Shown here: in pieces, positions 17,030 to 25,516 of the stretch
How the letters are laid out: each line of letters starts with the position of its first letter
Position numbering within the stretch: the first letter of the stretch is position 1
Position numbers and translations under genes: made by a program
Notes under the pieces: generated by a model
Database searches by the model: none
What the model saw: the letters and a program-made list of their open reading frames with translations, nothing else
What the model was told of the DNA's origin: nothing
Assembly (NCBI GenBank): GCA_017994195.1
Contig: JAGOLG010000002.1
Coordinates: 1-52,613, forward strand
Origin: Rhabdochlamydiaceae bacterium
Lineage (GTDB): Bacteria > Chlamydiota > Chlamydiia > Chlamydiales > Rhabdochlamydiaceae
DNA length: 52,613 nt
Reading direction: 5' to 3'

Positions 17030-18856
17030 ATGTGGAAATACCCTCAAGAATTTGATGTCATTGTAATAGGTGCTGGGCACGCAGGATGCGAGGCTGCGCA
17101 TGCGGCTGCTAAAATGGGCGCACAAACTCTGTTTTTGACAATGAATCTCGATACGATTGCTAAGATGAGCTGCAATCCCGCAATCGGCGGCACTGCAAAA
17201 GGCCATATCGTGCGAGAGATCGACGCCTTAGGCGGCATCATGGGTAAAATAGCCGATAGCACTGCAATTCAATACCGAATGCTCAATCGATCCAAAGGTC
17301 CGGCAGTTTGGTCTCCAAGAGCGCAAAGCGATAAGCTCGCCTATCAAACCGCCATGAAAAAACGGCTGGAAAAAATCCCTAACCTCTTCATCAAACAAGG
17401 AACGACTGAAAACCTCATCATTGAAAATGATCGCATCATCGGGGTTGAAACTCAAGAAGGAATCGCCTACGCAGGCAAAACAGTGATCCTGTCTGCAGGA
17501 ACATTTATGCGGGGTATGATTCACATTGGCTCTACAACCTTTGCAGGAGGAAGAGCTGGTGATAAACCCTCTGTAGGTTTATCTGCTGCTCTAGAAAAAA
17601 TCAGGCTGAAGCTTGGCCGCCTTAAAACAGGAACGCCTCCGCGCCTTAATCGCCGCAGCGTGGACTTTACACAGATGGAACTGCAAGAAGGCGATTTAGA
17701 TGTCCGCTTTTCTTTTGATCCTCCAGAAGATCAGGGCCTTCCTCAAGTTCCCTGCTATATCACCTACACTTCGGATGATACCAAAAAAGTAGTGCTTGAG
17801 CATCTTCATCTTTCACCGATGTATTCAGGAAAAATTCAGAGCGTAGGACCGCGCTATTGTCCCTCAATTGAGGATAAGTTTGTTCGCTTTGCAGATAAAG
17901 AGCGTCATCAGATTTTTATCGAACCGGAAGGACTTACAACCGACGAGCTTTATATCAACGGCATCTCAACATCGCTTCCGTTTGATGTGCAGCTCCTCAT
18001 GATCCGAACAATACCGGGGCTGCAAAATGCAGAGATCATGCGTCCTGCCTACGCTATTGAATACGATTACATTACAAGCGGCCAGCTAACACCTACTCTT
18101 GAAACAAAAACCGTTGAAGGACTCTTTATTGCAGGCCAAATCAACGGCACTACAGGATATGAAGAAGCTGCAGGGCAAGGTCTCATCGCAGGAATCAACG
18201 CCGCACTAAAAGTCCAAAACAAACCCTCTTTCTTTTTAAAACGGTCTGATGCTTACATCGGTGTGATGATCGATGAGCTCATCACCAAAGAGCTGGATGA
18301 ACCCTACCGTATGTTTACAAGCAGAGCCGAACATAGGCTCCTTCTTCGCCAAGATAATGCCGACTTAAGGCTCCGATCAATCGGTTACGGTCTCGGTCTC
18401 ATCTCAGATGAACAACATCGGGTGCTGCTTGAGAAAAAGAAAAAAATTGAAGAACTCTCTGAGCTTCTTTCCAAAAAACATGTGGCCTACGAAGGTAAAA
18501 CAGCTTCACTCTCCCAGCTTCTCTGCAGACCTGAATGGACCTATGCAAGATTGCGGGAGGAATTTCCGGCATTTACACGCGATGAAGGACAAGAGGTTCA
18601 TGCTCAAGTAGAGCTGCAGTTCAAGTATGCCGGCTATATCCAGCGCCAGCAAAATGAAGTCGATAAACTCGCTGCAACCGAAGAGTTTGAAATTCTAGAA
18701 AACTTTGATTATACCAAGGTAGTAGGCCTTGGCCGAGAAGCAAAAGATAGGCTTTCCAAGATTAAACCACGAACTATCGGACAGGCCTCCCGCCTTTCAG
18801 GCATTACTCCGGCCGACCTTCAAGTTCTCATGGTTGCGCTCCGCAGCAAAAAATAG
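17030..18856 (+). CDS. mnmG: tRNA uridine-5-carboxymethylaminomethyl modification enzyme MnmG (GidA)
   Basis: FAD-dependent enzyme that, with MnmE, installs the cmnm5 group at wobble U34 of tRNAs. The 608 residues start with the FAD dinucleotide fold [18 protein letters not shown] (about 10-27). GidA signatures follow: [20 protein letters not shown] (about 49-68), [16 protein letters not shown] (about 198-213) and [17 protein letters not shown] (about 367-383). The C-terminal helical domain ends in [18 protein letters not shown]. mnmE is not in the window. It precedes the REC-GGDEF gene by 12 bases. Confidence 0.98.
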   Translation: MWKYPQEFDVIVIGAGHAGCEAAHAAAKMGAQTLFLTMNLDTIAKMSCNPAIGGTAKGHIVREIDALGGIMGKIADSTAIQYRMLNRSKGPAVWSPRAQSDKLAYQTAMKKRLEKIPNLFIKQGTTENLIIENDRIIGVETQEGIAYAGKTVILSAGTFMRGMIHIGSTTFAGGRAGDKPSVGLSAALEKIRLKLGRLKTGTPPRLNRRSVDFTQMELQEGDLDVRFSFDPPEDQGLPQVPCYITYTSDDTKKVVLEHLHLSPMYSGKIQSVGPRYCPSIEDKFVRFADKERHQIFIEPEGLTTDELYINGISTSLPFDVQLLMIRTIPGLQNAEIMRPAYAIEYDYITSGQLTPTLETKTVEGLFIAGQINGTTGYEEAAGQGLIAGINAALKVQNKPSFFLKRSDAYIGVMIDELITKELDEPYRMFTSRAEHRLLLRQDNADLRLRSIGYGLGLISDEQHRVLLEKKKKIEELSELLSKKHVAYEGKTASLSQLLCRPEWTYARLREEFPAFTRDEGQEVHAQVELQFKYAGYIQRQQNEVDKLAATEEFEILENFDYTKVVGLGREAKDRLSKIKPRTIGQASRLSGITPADLQVLMVALRSKK

Positions 18857-18868
18857 TATGTTACAAAC

Positions 18869-19762
18869 ATGAAGACAAATCCTCTCCTGCCGATTGCTCT
18901 CATAGTGACACAAGATCGTGCATCCGCCTCTTTCCTAAGAAGAGTGCTGCGGCTCACGTTTCAACTCATCGAGAGAGATGATGTCAGTGATGCTCAAGAA
19001 ACATTGCGCACCGCTTCTGTCGATCTTGTTATTTTAGATTCTAAAAACCTTGAAGAAGATGAGCTTTTTTTGACTCTCTCGCGGTTTCGTTCAGCTCTTG
19101 GTAAAAAGAAAACGCCCATTCTTCTCATCACAGGGAACCTCAAAAAGAAGTTTGCTCAAGATGCGCTCCGCGCAGGAGCAACGGATTTTATCAATGAGCC
19201 GCTTGATGAAGATGAAATCGAGCAGCGGATTGTTGTCAGTTTCCAATCGTTTGAGCGCACTAAAAATGTTTCTGAAGTTGCCAAACGGTCAACGCCGAAA
19301 ACACAAACCTCTTCTTCCTCTCTTTCAAATCGACAATTTTTAAATGATCAGGCAATCAAAGAGATTTCAAAAGCACGGAAAAATGAAGGCCATGTTTCGC
19401 TTCTCATTGTCGAACTGGATAAAAAAGCAGCGGAAGAAACCCACCTTCACTTGATGTCTATTCTCAAAAGCTTACTGCGTAAAAATGATATTTTAATTCC
19501 CCAAAGCATTGGAAAATTTATCATCATGCTTCCCAAGACATCCGAGCGCGCAGCAGAGATAATAGCAGAAGAAATCCGGATGCATGTTGAGAATAAAATT
19601 TTTCCGCTCTCTGTTTCCATCGGACTTATTACCTGGGATCACTCACGCCCTAGCATTGGCTCTGCAGCAGAAGAGTTCGACCATCTCATTGACGTCGCTA
19701 CGCAAGCCGTGCAAGAGGCAAAAAAAACCGGCAACCGCATCATCACCTCTGAATCCCTATGA
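18869..19762 (+). CDS. Receiver domain fused to a degenerate GGDEF-like domain
   Basis: 297 residues. The first half (about 8-120) has a response-regulator fold with a candidate phospho-acceptor Asp57 (LVILDSK) and a conserved Thr88 (LLITGN). The Lys normally before the final Pro is Glu110 (FINEPLD), and the acidic pocket is reduced to TQD. After a Ser/Thr-rich linker (about 140-155), the second half (about 156-297) has the GGDEF-domain outline, including VSIGLITWD and AVQEAKKTGNRI. However, the active-site GG(D/E)EF is replaced by IGKF (214-217). It should therefore not make cyclic di-GMP; a binding or scaffold role is more likely. It overlaps lplA by 4 bases. Confidence 0.8.
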   Translation: MKTNPLLPIALIVTQDRASASFLRRVLRLTFQLIERDDVSDAQETLRTASVDLVILDSKNLEEDELFLTLSRFRSALGKKKTPILLITGNLKKKFAQDALRAGATDFINEPLDEDEIEQRIVVSFQSFERTKNVSEVAKRSTPKTQTSSSSLSNRQFLNDQAIKEISKARKNEGHVSLLIVELDKKAAEETHLHLMSILKSLLRKNDILIPQSIGKFIIMLPKTSERAAEIIAEEIRMHVENKIFPLSVSIGLITWDHSRPSIGSAAEEFDHLIDVATQAVQEAKKTGNRIITSESL

Positions 19763-20433
19763 CATTTAAACTCATCCAACTTCATAACCTGCCGATCTAT
19801 GAGCAACTTCTTTTAGAAGAACATCTTTTGCGGCATGAGAACGAAAATTACATCGTTGTGAATAGCGGATCTACTCCTGCTATCGTCTTGGGCATTTCAG
19901 GAAAAGCTCCTGAGCTTGTTCATCTCGATAAGCTTCCCTCATCTATCCCGCTCATCCGAAGATTCAGCGGAGGTGGAACCGTCATCGTCGATGAAGAGAC
20001 GGTCTTTGTCACCTTTATCTGCAATAAATCACTCCATGATTTCGCGCCTTATCCTGAACCTATTCTGAGATGGGCAGCATCGATGCTTCAGCCGTCAATC
20101 CCAGGCCTTCAGCTCAGAGACAATGATTTTATCATCGGAGAGCGAAAATGCGGCGGCAACGCTCTTTACATCAAAAAAGATCGCTGGCTTGTGCACACTT
20201 CTTTCCTTTGGAACTATACACCCGGCCGCATGCAGCTTCTGAAACACCCTCCAAAAACTCCTCCCTACCGCGCAGGAAGATCGCATGAAGATTTTCTTTG
20301 CCGCTTAAGCCATTTTCTTCCTCACAAAGAGAGCTGGATTGAAGAGATGATCCAGAGCTTCAATGCAGTCCCATCTTCATTTCCAAAAGTTGAACCTTCC
20401 GAATCTTTTTCCACAAAATTTGCAATTAACTAA
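19759..20433 (+). CDS. lplA: Lipoate-protein ligase A family protein
   Basis: Attaches lipoate to E2 subunits of 2-oxoacid dehydrogenases, or transfers it in the BPL/LplA/LipB family. The 224 residues include the lipoate-binding segment LIRRFSGGGTVIVDEETVF (about 68-86, R-x-S-G-G-G-T). The catalytic-lysine region IGERKCGGNALYIKKDRWLVHTSF (131-154) follows. The size matches the short chlamydial LplA. It starts within the stop codon of the previous gene (ATGA), so the two are coupled, and it follows mnmG as in C. trachomatis (CT498-CT499 from memory). Confidence 0.9.
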   Translation: MTFKLIQLHNLPIYEQLLLEEHLLRHENENYIVVNSGSTPAIVLGISGKAPELVHLDKLPSSIPLIRRFSGGGTVIVDEETVFVTFICNKSLHDFAPYPEPILRWAASMLQPSIPGLQLRDNDFIIGERKCGGNALYIKKDRWLVHTSFLWNYTPGRMQLLKHPPKTPPYRAGRSHEDFLCRLSHFLPHKESWIEEMIQSFNAVPSSFPKVEPSESFSTKFAIN

Positions 20434-20479
20434 TTGTTTTGATTAATATTTTGCTCCGCAACAGGAGGATACTGCAGCT

Positions 20480-20932
20480 ATGACTATCTATTTAAACCAA
20501 GTTTTTCAAATAAACTGGTGGAAGAATGAATACAAAAACAATCTCCATCAACATCAGCTGCCTGGAATTGTTTTGGGAACAACGGCAATCTTAGTCAACG
20601 GTATTTGGGGAAAACAAGCCGCAATCGGGTTTTCTATTGCAACAGTTTTAGCCTACCCTTTTGCTCATCGTGCCATTATTTCTCTGATCCATTTCAAGAT
20701 GCATGAACTTGTTTATGCGGTCGCTATGTTGGTATCCCAGTTTATTGGCTTAAAATACCCATTTCTTTCTGAGACTGCTTTATTTATCTCACTTCTTTTG
20801 ACTGCGTCTATTGCAATTCACAGTTCACAAGCAAGAGACAAATTTCAAGAGTTAGAAAAACAGCTGAGAGATCTACAAGCAGGACAAGCAGATCTGAAAG
20901 ATTCATTAAGAAAATCTCAGGTACAGGAATAA
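20480..20932 (+). CDS. Small membrane protein with C-terminal coiled coil
   Basis: 150 residues with a strong ribosome-binding site (AGGAGG). There are two to four hydrophobic stretches: LPGIVLGTTAILVNGIWG, IGFSIATVLAYPFAH, LVYAVAMLVSQFIGL and ALFISLLLTASIAIH. A charged C-terminal segment (about 118-150, FQELEKQLRDLQ) forms a coiled coil. No family is recognised. It converges on sdhB with only 5 bases between the genes, and no terminator is visible there. Confidence 0.7.
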   Translation: MTIYLNQVFQINWWKNEYKNNLHQHQLPGIVLGTTAILVNGIWGKQAAIGFSIATVLAYPFAHRAIISLIHFKMHELVYAVAMLVSQFIGLKYPFLSETALFISLLLTASIAIHSSQARDKFQELEKQLRDLQAGQADLKDSLRKSQVQE

Positions 20933-20937
20933 GAAAA

Positions 20938-21708
20938 CTAATCCTTAATGTAAGCATCGGGCAAGCTGATCAGATCATGGACAGCTTGCTTGGTGACATC
21001 TCTCCCCATAAGAGCAATTGATTCGGTCAGAGGGATTTTTTTAGGACAGACTTCGGCGCAGTTTTGGGCGTTGCCGCAACTGATGACTCCTTCTTCCTGC
21101 TGCATGACGCGTAGGCGTTCTGGTGCTTGCATTTTTCCGGTCGGATGAGAATTAAAAAGGCGTGTTTGAGAAATAACTGCTGGTCCCATGAATTTTGAAC
21201 GGCTGCTTACTTGTGGGCATGCTTCTAGACAGCAGCCGCAGGTCATGCAAGTAGAAAGCACAAAGCGCGCTTCTTGCACTTTTGGATCTTGCTTGGGCCC
21301 AAATCCTCTCTCATAAGAGCCATCGGTCTCCACCCATCCTTTAATCCGTTTAAGATGCTCGAACATCACGCTCCGGTCGACAATCAGATCGCGGATGAGA
21401 GGAAACTTTGTCATTGGAGCAAGCCGAATAGTGTCAGATTTAGTTTCTTGAAGAATTGTTGGGATAAGAGCTGTGCATCCTTGGCGGGGCCTTCCGTTAA
21501 TAAGAACTGAGCATGAGCCGCACACTTCTTCTAGACACCCTTGCTCCCAAACTACCGGTTGAACTTTTTCTCCTTTGCGATTCACGGGAGATTTTTGAAT
21601 ATCCATGAGCGCCGTGATAATGTTGTAAAACGGCTTTACTTCCAGCTCAAACTCTTCCCAGTATTGATGCCCTGGCGTACCACGGTATATTTTTAAGATA
21701 AAGTTCAT
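20938..21708 (-). CDS. sdhB: Succinate dehydrogenase iron-sulfur subunit
   Basis: Carries electrons from the flavoprotein to the membrane subunit of complex II. The 256 residues have all three cluster motifs. The [2Fe-2S] site is CLEEVCGSC with Cys at GRPRQGC, the [4Fe-4S] site is CMTCGCCLEACP, and the third cluster site is CGNAQNCAEVCPK. The sequence type is the Bacillus-like (class B, single SdhC) enzyme. The start overlaps the sdhA stop by 4 bases. It is last in the operon tatD-sdhC-sdhA-sdhB. Confidence 0.96.
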   Translation of the reverse strand: MNFILKIYRGTPGHQYWEEFELEVKPFYNIITALMDIQKSPVNRKGEKVQPVVWEQGCLEEVCGSCSVLINGRPRQGCTALIPTILQETKSDTIRLAPMTKFPLIRDLIVDRSVMFEHLKRIKGWVETDGSYERGFGPKQDPKVQEARFVLSTCMTCGCCLEACPQVSSRSKFMGPAVISQTRLFNSHPTGKMQAPERLRVMQQEEGVISCGNAQNCAEVCPKKIPLTESIALMGRDVTKQAVHDLISLPDAYIKD

Positions 21709-23579
21709 AGCGGTAGATCAATCTTTACTGGAATATCATCCAGTGTTGGGTTAATTTTTTTTGCATGCACATAGTCTCTTGGTATGGGCTTTAAATGCCG
21801 AATGTCGATTTTATTGTATTTAATTTTCGGCCCGTTAGGTGTGTACTCAGCAATCGTTGTCTTCAGCCAATTATGATCATCTCTTTCGGGGAACTCTGCC
21901 TTATAATGAGCTCCTCGCGATTCATCGCGTGCTCTTGCACTCACCGTCATTGCTAAAGCCAGTTCTAACATGGGTCCGAATTGGTTTGCAAATGTATATG
22001 TCTGGTTCATGATGCTACCGCGATCATCAAGCGAAATATGTTGATACCGCTCTCGCAACTCTTCGAGCTTTTCAATGGTATTGTCAAGATCGGGATTGCT
22101 CCGTTTGACGGTCATCGTTCGAATCATGAGATCTGCCATCTCATCATGAAGACGATGGACATTTTCACGACCATCGCGTGTGAGAAGGTCGTGTTTGAGC
22201 GATTCTTCGTGTGCTAAGGCATCCGAGTAGATTTTTCCGGAAAGTGAAGTATAACTTGTTTTAAGTAAATCGAGATAGCGAGGCACTTCATTTCCAGCAA
22301 CGAGTCCTGCAAAAATACAAGCGACAAGAGAATTAGCTCCGAGACGGTTGGCACCATGGTATTGAAACTCTGATTCTCCTACAACGAAACAGCCTGGAAT
22401 ATTGGTCATTTGTCTAAAACGACTCTGCCTATCGGGATCATCAGCTGCCGGCCAATCAACCCATGCGCCCCCCATTGAATAATGAACAGCGGGGAAAATT
22501 CTCATCGGGATTTTTTTCGGGTCTTCTCCGGTAAATTTGCGATAGATCTCAAGAACCGATTCGACTTTATGAAGAGTTTTCTCGGGAAGATGGGTCATAT
22601 CGAGATAGACTTGCATGCCGCCATCTACTCCAAGTCCGAGCTCACAGACACGGAGAACCTCACGCGACGCGACATCTCTTGCAACAAGATTGCCATAACC
22701 GGGATACATCTCTTCTAAGAAATACCAAGGCTCGCCTGTCTTTCCACAGGGGATCGTTTTTCCCTCGGGGTTCACAATGGTTTTAGAAGAGTTTCCATAA
22801 ACCCAAAGACGGCCTCCTTCTCCTCGGAGAGATTCAGATATAAGGCGGAGTTTATCTTCGCCGGGAATCGCTGTTGGATGAACTTGGATGAATTCCCCGT
22901 TGGCGTAGTACATTCCTTGCATGTAGAGCCGCCCATTAGCAGCCCCTGTGCAAAACGTTGAATTGGTCGATTTTTTGAAAATCAGCCCCGGGCCGCCCGT
23001 GCCGAAAACCACACAGTCTGCTTTCATGACATCGAGTTTCATTGTGATCAGATCCATGAAGACAATTCCACGCGCATTGCCTTGATCGTCAATTACAAGG
23101 CGCATAAACTCATGGTTTTCATATTTCTCGATTTGCCCCAAAGTTTCAAAACGGCGGACCTGTTCGTCTAGAGCATAAAGAAGCTGCTGTCCAGTAGATG
23201 CACCGCAAAAAGCTGTCCTATTATAGAGTGTTCCTCCAAACCGGCGAAAATCGAGCGTTCCTTCGGCTGTTCGATTAAAAGGACATCCGAACCTGTCCAT
23301 CATCCGGATAATGCCGGGTGCGGCAAGGCACATCTCTAAAACAGGAGGCTGATCCGCTAGAAAATCTCCTCCTTTAATCGTATCGTACGCATGAATGATT
23401 GGAGAGTCGTTTTCGCCTTTGAGATTCATCGCAGCATTGATTCCGCCTTGAGCACAGACAGAGTGAGACCGTTTCACTTTTGTAACGGAAAAAATTTTGA
23501 CTCGGCAGCCGTTTTCTGCAAGACGCATGGCCGTTGATAATCCTGCTAAGCCGCCTCCTACTACAATGACATCTTTCAT
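21705..23579 (-). CDS. sdhA: Succinate dehydrogenase flavoprotein subunit
   Basis: Oxidises succinate to fumarate with covalently bound FAD. The 624 residues begin with VVGGGLAGLSTAMRLAENG (FAD fold). His39 in RSHSVCAQGG is the covalent flavin site. The substrate-binding block FIQVHPTAIPG and catalytic-Arg block (HYSMGGAWVDW, then HGANRLGANSLVACIF) follow. The gene lies 12 bases after sdhC and overlaps sdhB. Confidence 0.97.
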   Translation of the reverse strand: MKDVIVVGGGLAGLSTAMRLAENGCRVKIFSVTKVKRSHSVCAQGGINAAMNLKGENDSPIIHAYDTIKGGDFLADQPPVLEMCLAAPGIIRMMDRFGCPFNRTAEGTLDFRRFGGTLYNRTAFCGASTGQQLLYALDEQVRRFETLGQIEKYENHEFMRLVIDDQGNARGIVFMDLITMKLDVMKADCVVFGTGGPGLIFKKSTNSTFCTGAANGRLYMQGMYYANGEFIQVHPTAIPGEDKLRLISESLRGEGGRLWVYGNSSKTIVNPEGKTIPCGKTGEPWYFLEEMYPGYGNLVARDVASREVLRVCELGLGVDGGMQVYLDMTHLPEKTLHKVESVLEIYRKFTGEDPKKIPMRIFPAVHYSMGGAWVDWPAADDPDRQSRFRQMTNIPGCFVVGESEFQYHGANRLGANSLVACIFAGLVAGNEVPRYLDLLKTSYTSLSGKIYSDALAHEESLKHDLLTRDGRENVHRLHDEMADLMIRTMTVKRSNPDLDNTIEKLEELRERYQHISLDDRGSIMNQTYTFANQFGPMLELALAMTVSARARDESRGAHYKAEFPERDDHNWLKTTIAEYTPNGPKIKYNKIDIRHLKPIPRDYVHAKKINPTLDDIPVKIDLPL

Positions 23580-23591
23580 TTTTTTAATACT

Positions 23592-24581
23592 TCAGGTTTT
23601 AAGATTTAGAAAATACGTTCCCCAAATAGCCGCAAGCCCAAAAAATGCCACAAGCGCCATGAGTCCCCAGGCAAGTTTCAGAGCTCCTTTTTGAGCAGAG
23701 ACACGGAGGACAACTCCCCATGTAATGAGAAACGTCCATAGTCCATTAAAAGCATGAAAGCACGCAGCAAGGACAAAAATTGTATAGAGCCCTACATAGA
23801 GCGGGCTTTTAAAAGTATCTCGCACCGATAGAAGCGTTGCTGTTCCAAAATCAGAAGCGACTGCAACGACTTCTGTAGGCCCTAATTTTTGTTTTTCAAG
23901 GACTTTTAGCCATGCTTTTTTCTGCTCATACGCTTGTGCAGAGGCTAAAATCATCTGCTGCTGCGCATCATATTCGTCTTTGGAAGAAAGGGTTTGAGCG
24001 ACATCGACAAGCGTTTGCTCTGCATGCCTAGATTCAATGTCTTGTTTCTGCTCCTCAATCTGCTCAGATCCATAAAGATCCACACCTAAGCGAGATGCCA
24101 CAGTGTAAAGGCCTTTGTCTACAGAAACGGTTACAAAATAGGCCTGTTTATCGCCCATGTTAATCCCGTCGGGATAATCCATAAATCGGAATTTTGCGAC
24201 ATGGAGAATGATGCCGACAAGCAAGATCCAAGAAGTGAGCCGCTGCCACGTGTAGGCTTTATTCCTCCCGTATTGATGCATGTCGGGTGATTTTCCACTT
24301 GTTCTATGAGAGTTAAATTTTGCAATGAAAAGGTATTTGATTCCCCAAACCGCATGAATCGCTATCGGAACACCGAGCAAGAAAATTTCAATGGCTTGCA
24401 AATACGGAAGGTTATGAATTGAATTCACAAGTTCAACAAATCCGCGTGCATTGTCTCCAAGAAGAAGAGCTGCTTGAGAATTAACAAGCAGATGCTCGAA
24501 TAAAAAGAGAACGAGCCATAGCCCCATGAGCGAATGAAGCCTTCTCCAAATAAATGCTCTTGGAAGTATTTGCGTTGTCAT
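23592..24581 (-). CDS. sdhC: Succinate dehydrogenase cytochrome b subunit, with hydrophilic insertion
   Basis: Membrane anchor of a class B complex II with five predicted helices. Candidate haem ligands are HSLMG and HLLV near helix 1, HAVWG in helix 2, HVAKF in helix 3 and CFHAFNGLW in helix 4. At 329 residues it is much longer than the roughly 200 of Bacillus SdhC. The extra length is a charged, coiled-coil-like insertion at about residues 165-255 (QIEEQKQDIESRHAEQ and following) between helices 3 and 4. The gene sits 8 bases after tatD. Confidence 0.9.
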   Translation of the reverse strand: MTTQILPRAFIWRRLHSLMGLWLVLFLFEHLLVNSQAALLLGDNARGFVELVNSIHNLPYLQAIEIFLLGVPIAIHAVWGIKYLFIAKFNSHRTSGKSPDMHQYGRNKAYTWQRLTSWILLVGIILHVAKFRFMDYPDGINMGDKQAYFVTVSVDKGLYTVASRLGVDLYGSEQIEEQKQDIESRHAEQTLVDVAQTLSSKDEYDAQQQMILASAQAYEQKKAWLKVLEKQKLGPTEVVAVASDFGTATLLSVRDTFKSPLYVGLYTIFVLAACFHAFNGLWTFLITWGVVLRVSAQKGALKLAWGLMALVAFFGLAAIWGTYFLNLKT

Positions 24582-24589
24582 TTCGACTA

Positions 24590-25378
24590 TTAAACATCGA
24601 TGATGTGTTTTGGAAAAGAAAAAAATTGAGCTGCATTCCTTGCAGTAGCATGGCCGAGCTCTTCAGTAGAAATTCCTTTGAGGCCTGCAATCAGCGCTGC
24701 TGTTTCTACAACATAGCCGGGTTCGTTCATTTTTCCCCGCTTAGAAAGCGGCGCCAAATAAGGAGTATCGGTTTCAATCAAGAGCCTGTCCAGTGGAATG
24801 TATTTTGCAACGTCTCTTAAAGAAGCTGAATTTTTGAATGTAACAATTCCGCTCATCGATATCATCCATCCCCGCTTAAGACATGTTTTGGCTTCTTCTA
24901 GCGTTCCAGTAAAACAATGTAGAACTGCAGGAAAATCTTTTCCCCTTGTCAGATTCTGTGTCAAATCCTCCAAATCCTCAAAAGCATCGCGGCAATGAAA
25001 AATGAGGGGCAGCTTTGTCTCTATTGCAAGCTCTACATATTTAAGAAGATGCTCTTTCTGCAAATCTTTAGGGGAGTGTTCATAATGATAATCAAGCCCT
25101 GTTTCTCCGATGGCAATGAGGCCGCCTTCTCTTGCCAGCCGAGCCACAAGAGGAAAAAAGCTATCGCCTATTTTTGCAACATCATGAGGCGTTGCCGCTG
25201 CCGCATTAAAAATCCATCTATGACGTTTGGCAAGCGCCAAACCCTTATCCAGACTTGCCTGATCAGTGCAGACATTTACTATGGCTTTAATACCATGCTG
25301 CTCAGCTCTTTGCAGCATTTCTTCAACATGATCAATTACATCCGGCCCTGTCAAGTGTGCATGAGAATCAATAAACAT
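24590..25378 (-). CDS. tatD: TatD family metal-dependent hydrolase/DNase
   Basis: 262-residue TIM-barrel metallohydrolase of the TatD family (3'-5' DNase; exact physiological role unclear). Metal ligands visible are DSHAHL (HxH, residues 4-9), GETGLDYHYE (Glu), FHCRDAFEDL (His), LHCFTG (His) and ETDTPYLAP (Asp). It heads the sdh operon, the same order I recall for CT594-CT591 in C. trachomatis. Confidence 0.95.
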   Translation of the reverse strand: MFIDSHAHLTGPDVIDHVEEMLQRAEQHGIKAIVNVCTDQASLDKGLALAKRHRWIFNAAAATPHDVAKIGDSFFPLVARLAREGGLIAIGETGLDYHYEHSPKDLQKEHLLKYVELAIETKLPLIFHCRDAFEDLEDLTQNLTRGKDFPAVLHCFTGTLEEAKTCLKRGWMISMSGIVTFKNSASLRDVAKYIPLDRLLIETDTPYLAPLSKRGKMNEPGYVVETAALIAGLKGISTEELGHATARNAAQFFSFPKHIIDV

Positions 25379-25406
25379 CTCTTTATTCTATATAGTATCA
25401 TTTCTA

Positions 25407-25516
25407 ATGTCAATTTGCGTCTCAAAATGACATTTGCGATGTCATTTTGCAGACATATAGCTGAAAAAGCTTGCAAAATGACATCGCAAATGTCATATTG
25501 AGACTCAGAATGACAT
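25407..25516. repeat. Long imperfect inverted repeat, MITE-like
   Basis: Two arms of about 45 bases (25407-25451 and 25472-25516) flank a 20-base spacer. The inner 33 bases (25419-25451 against 25472-25504) match with a single mismatch; the outer part has three more. Each arm also contains its own smaller palindrome, AATGACATTTGCGATGTCATT. The right arm includes the likely ATG (25510) of the AAA/DUF4143 gene. RNA from either strand could form a long hairpin. It resembles small palindromic or MITE-like repeats. Confidence 0.88.

Noticed and set aside
24995-25501. Plus-strand open frame of 168 codons
   Set aside because: Mostly antisense to tatD and running into the inverted repeat; no ribosome-binding site or recognisable domain.
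25471-25509. TTG start adding 13 residues to the AAA/DUF4143 protein
   Set aside because: These codons are within the inverted-repeat arm and precede the natural domain start; ATG 25510 is sufficient.
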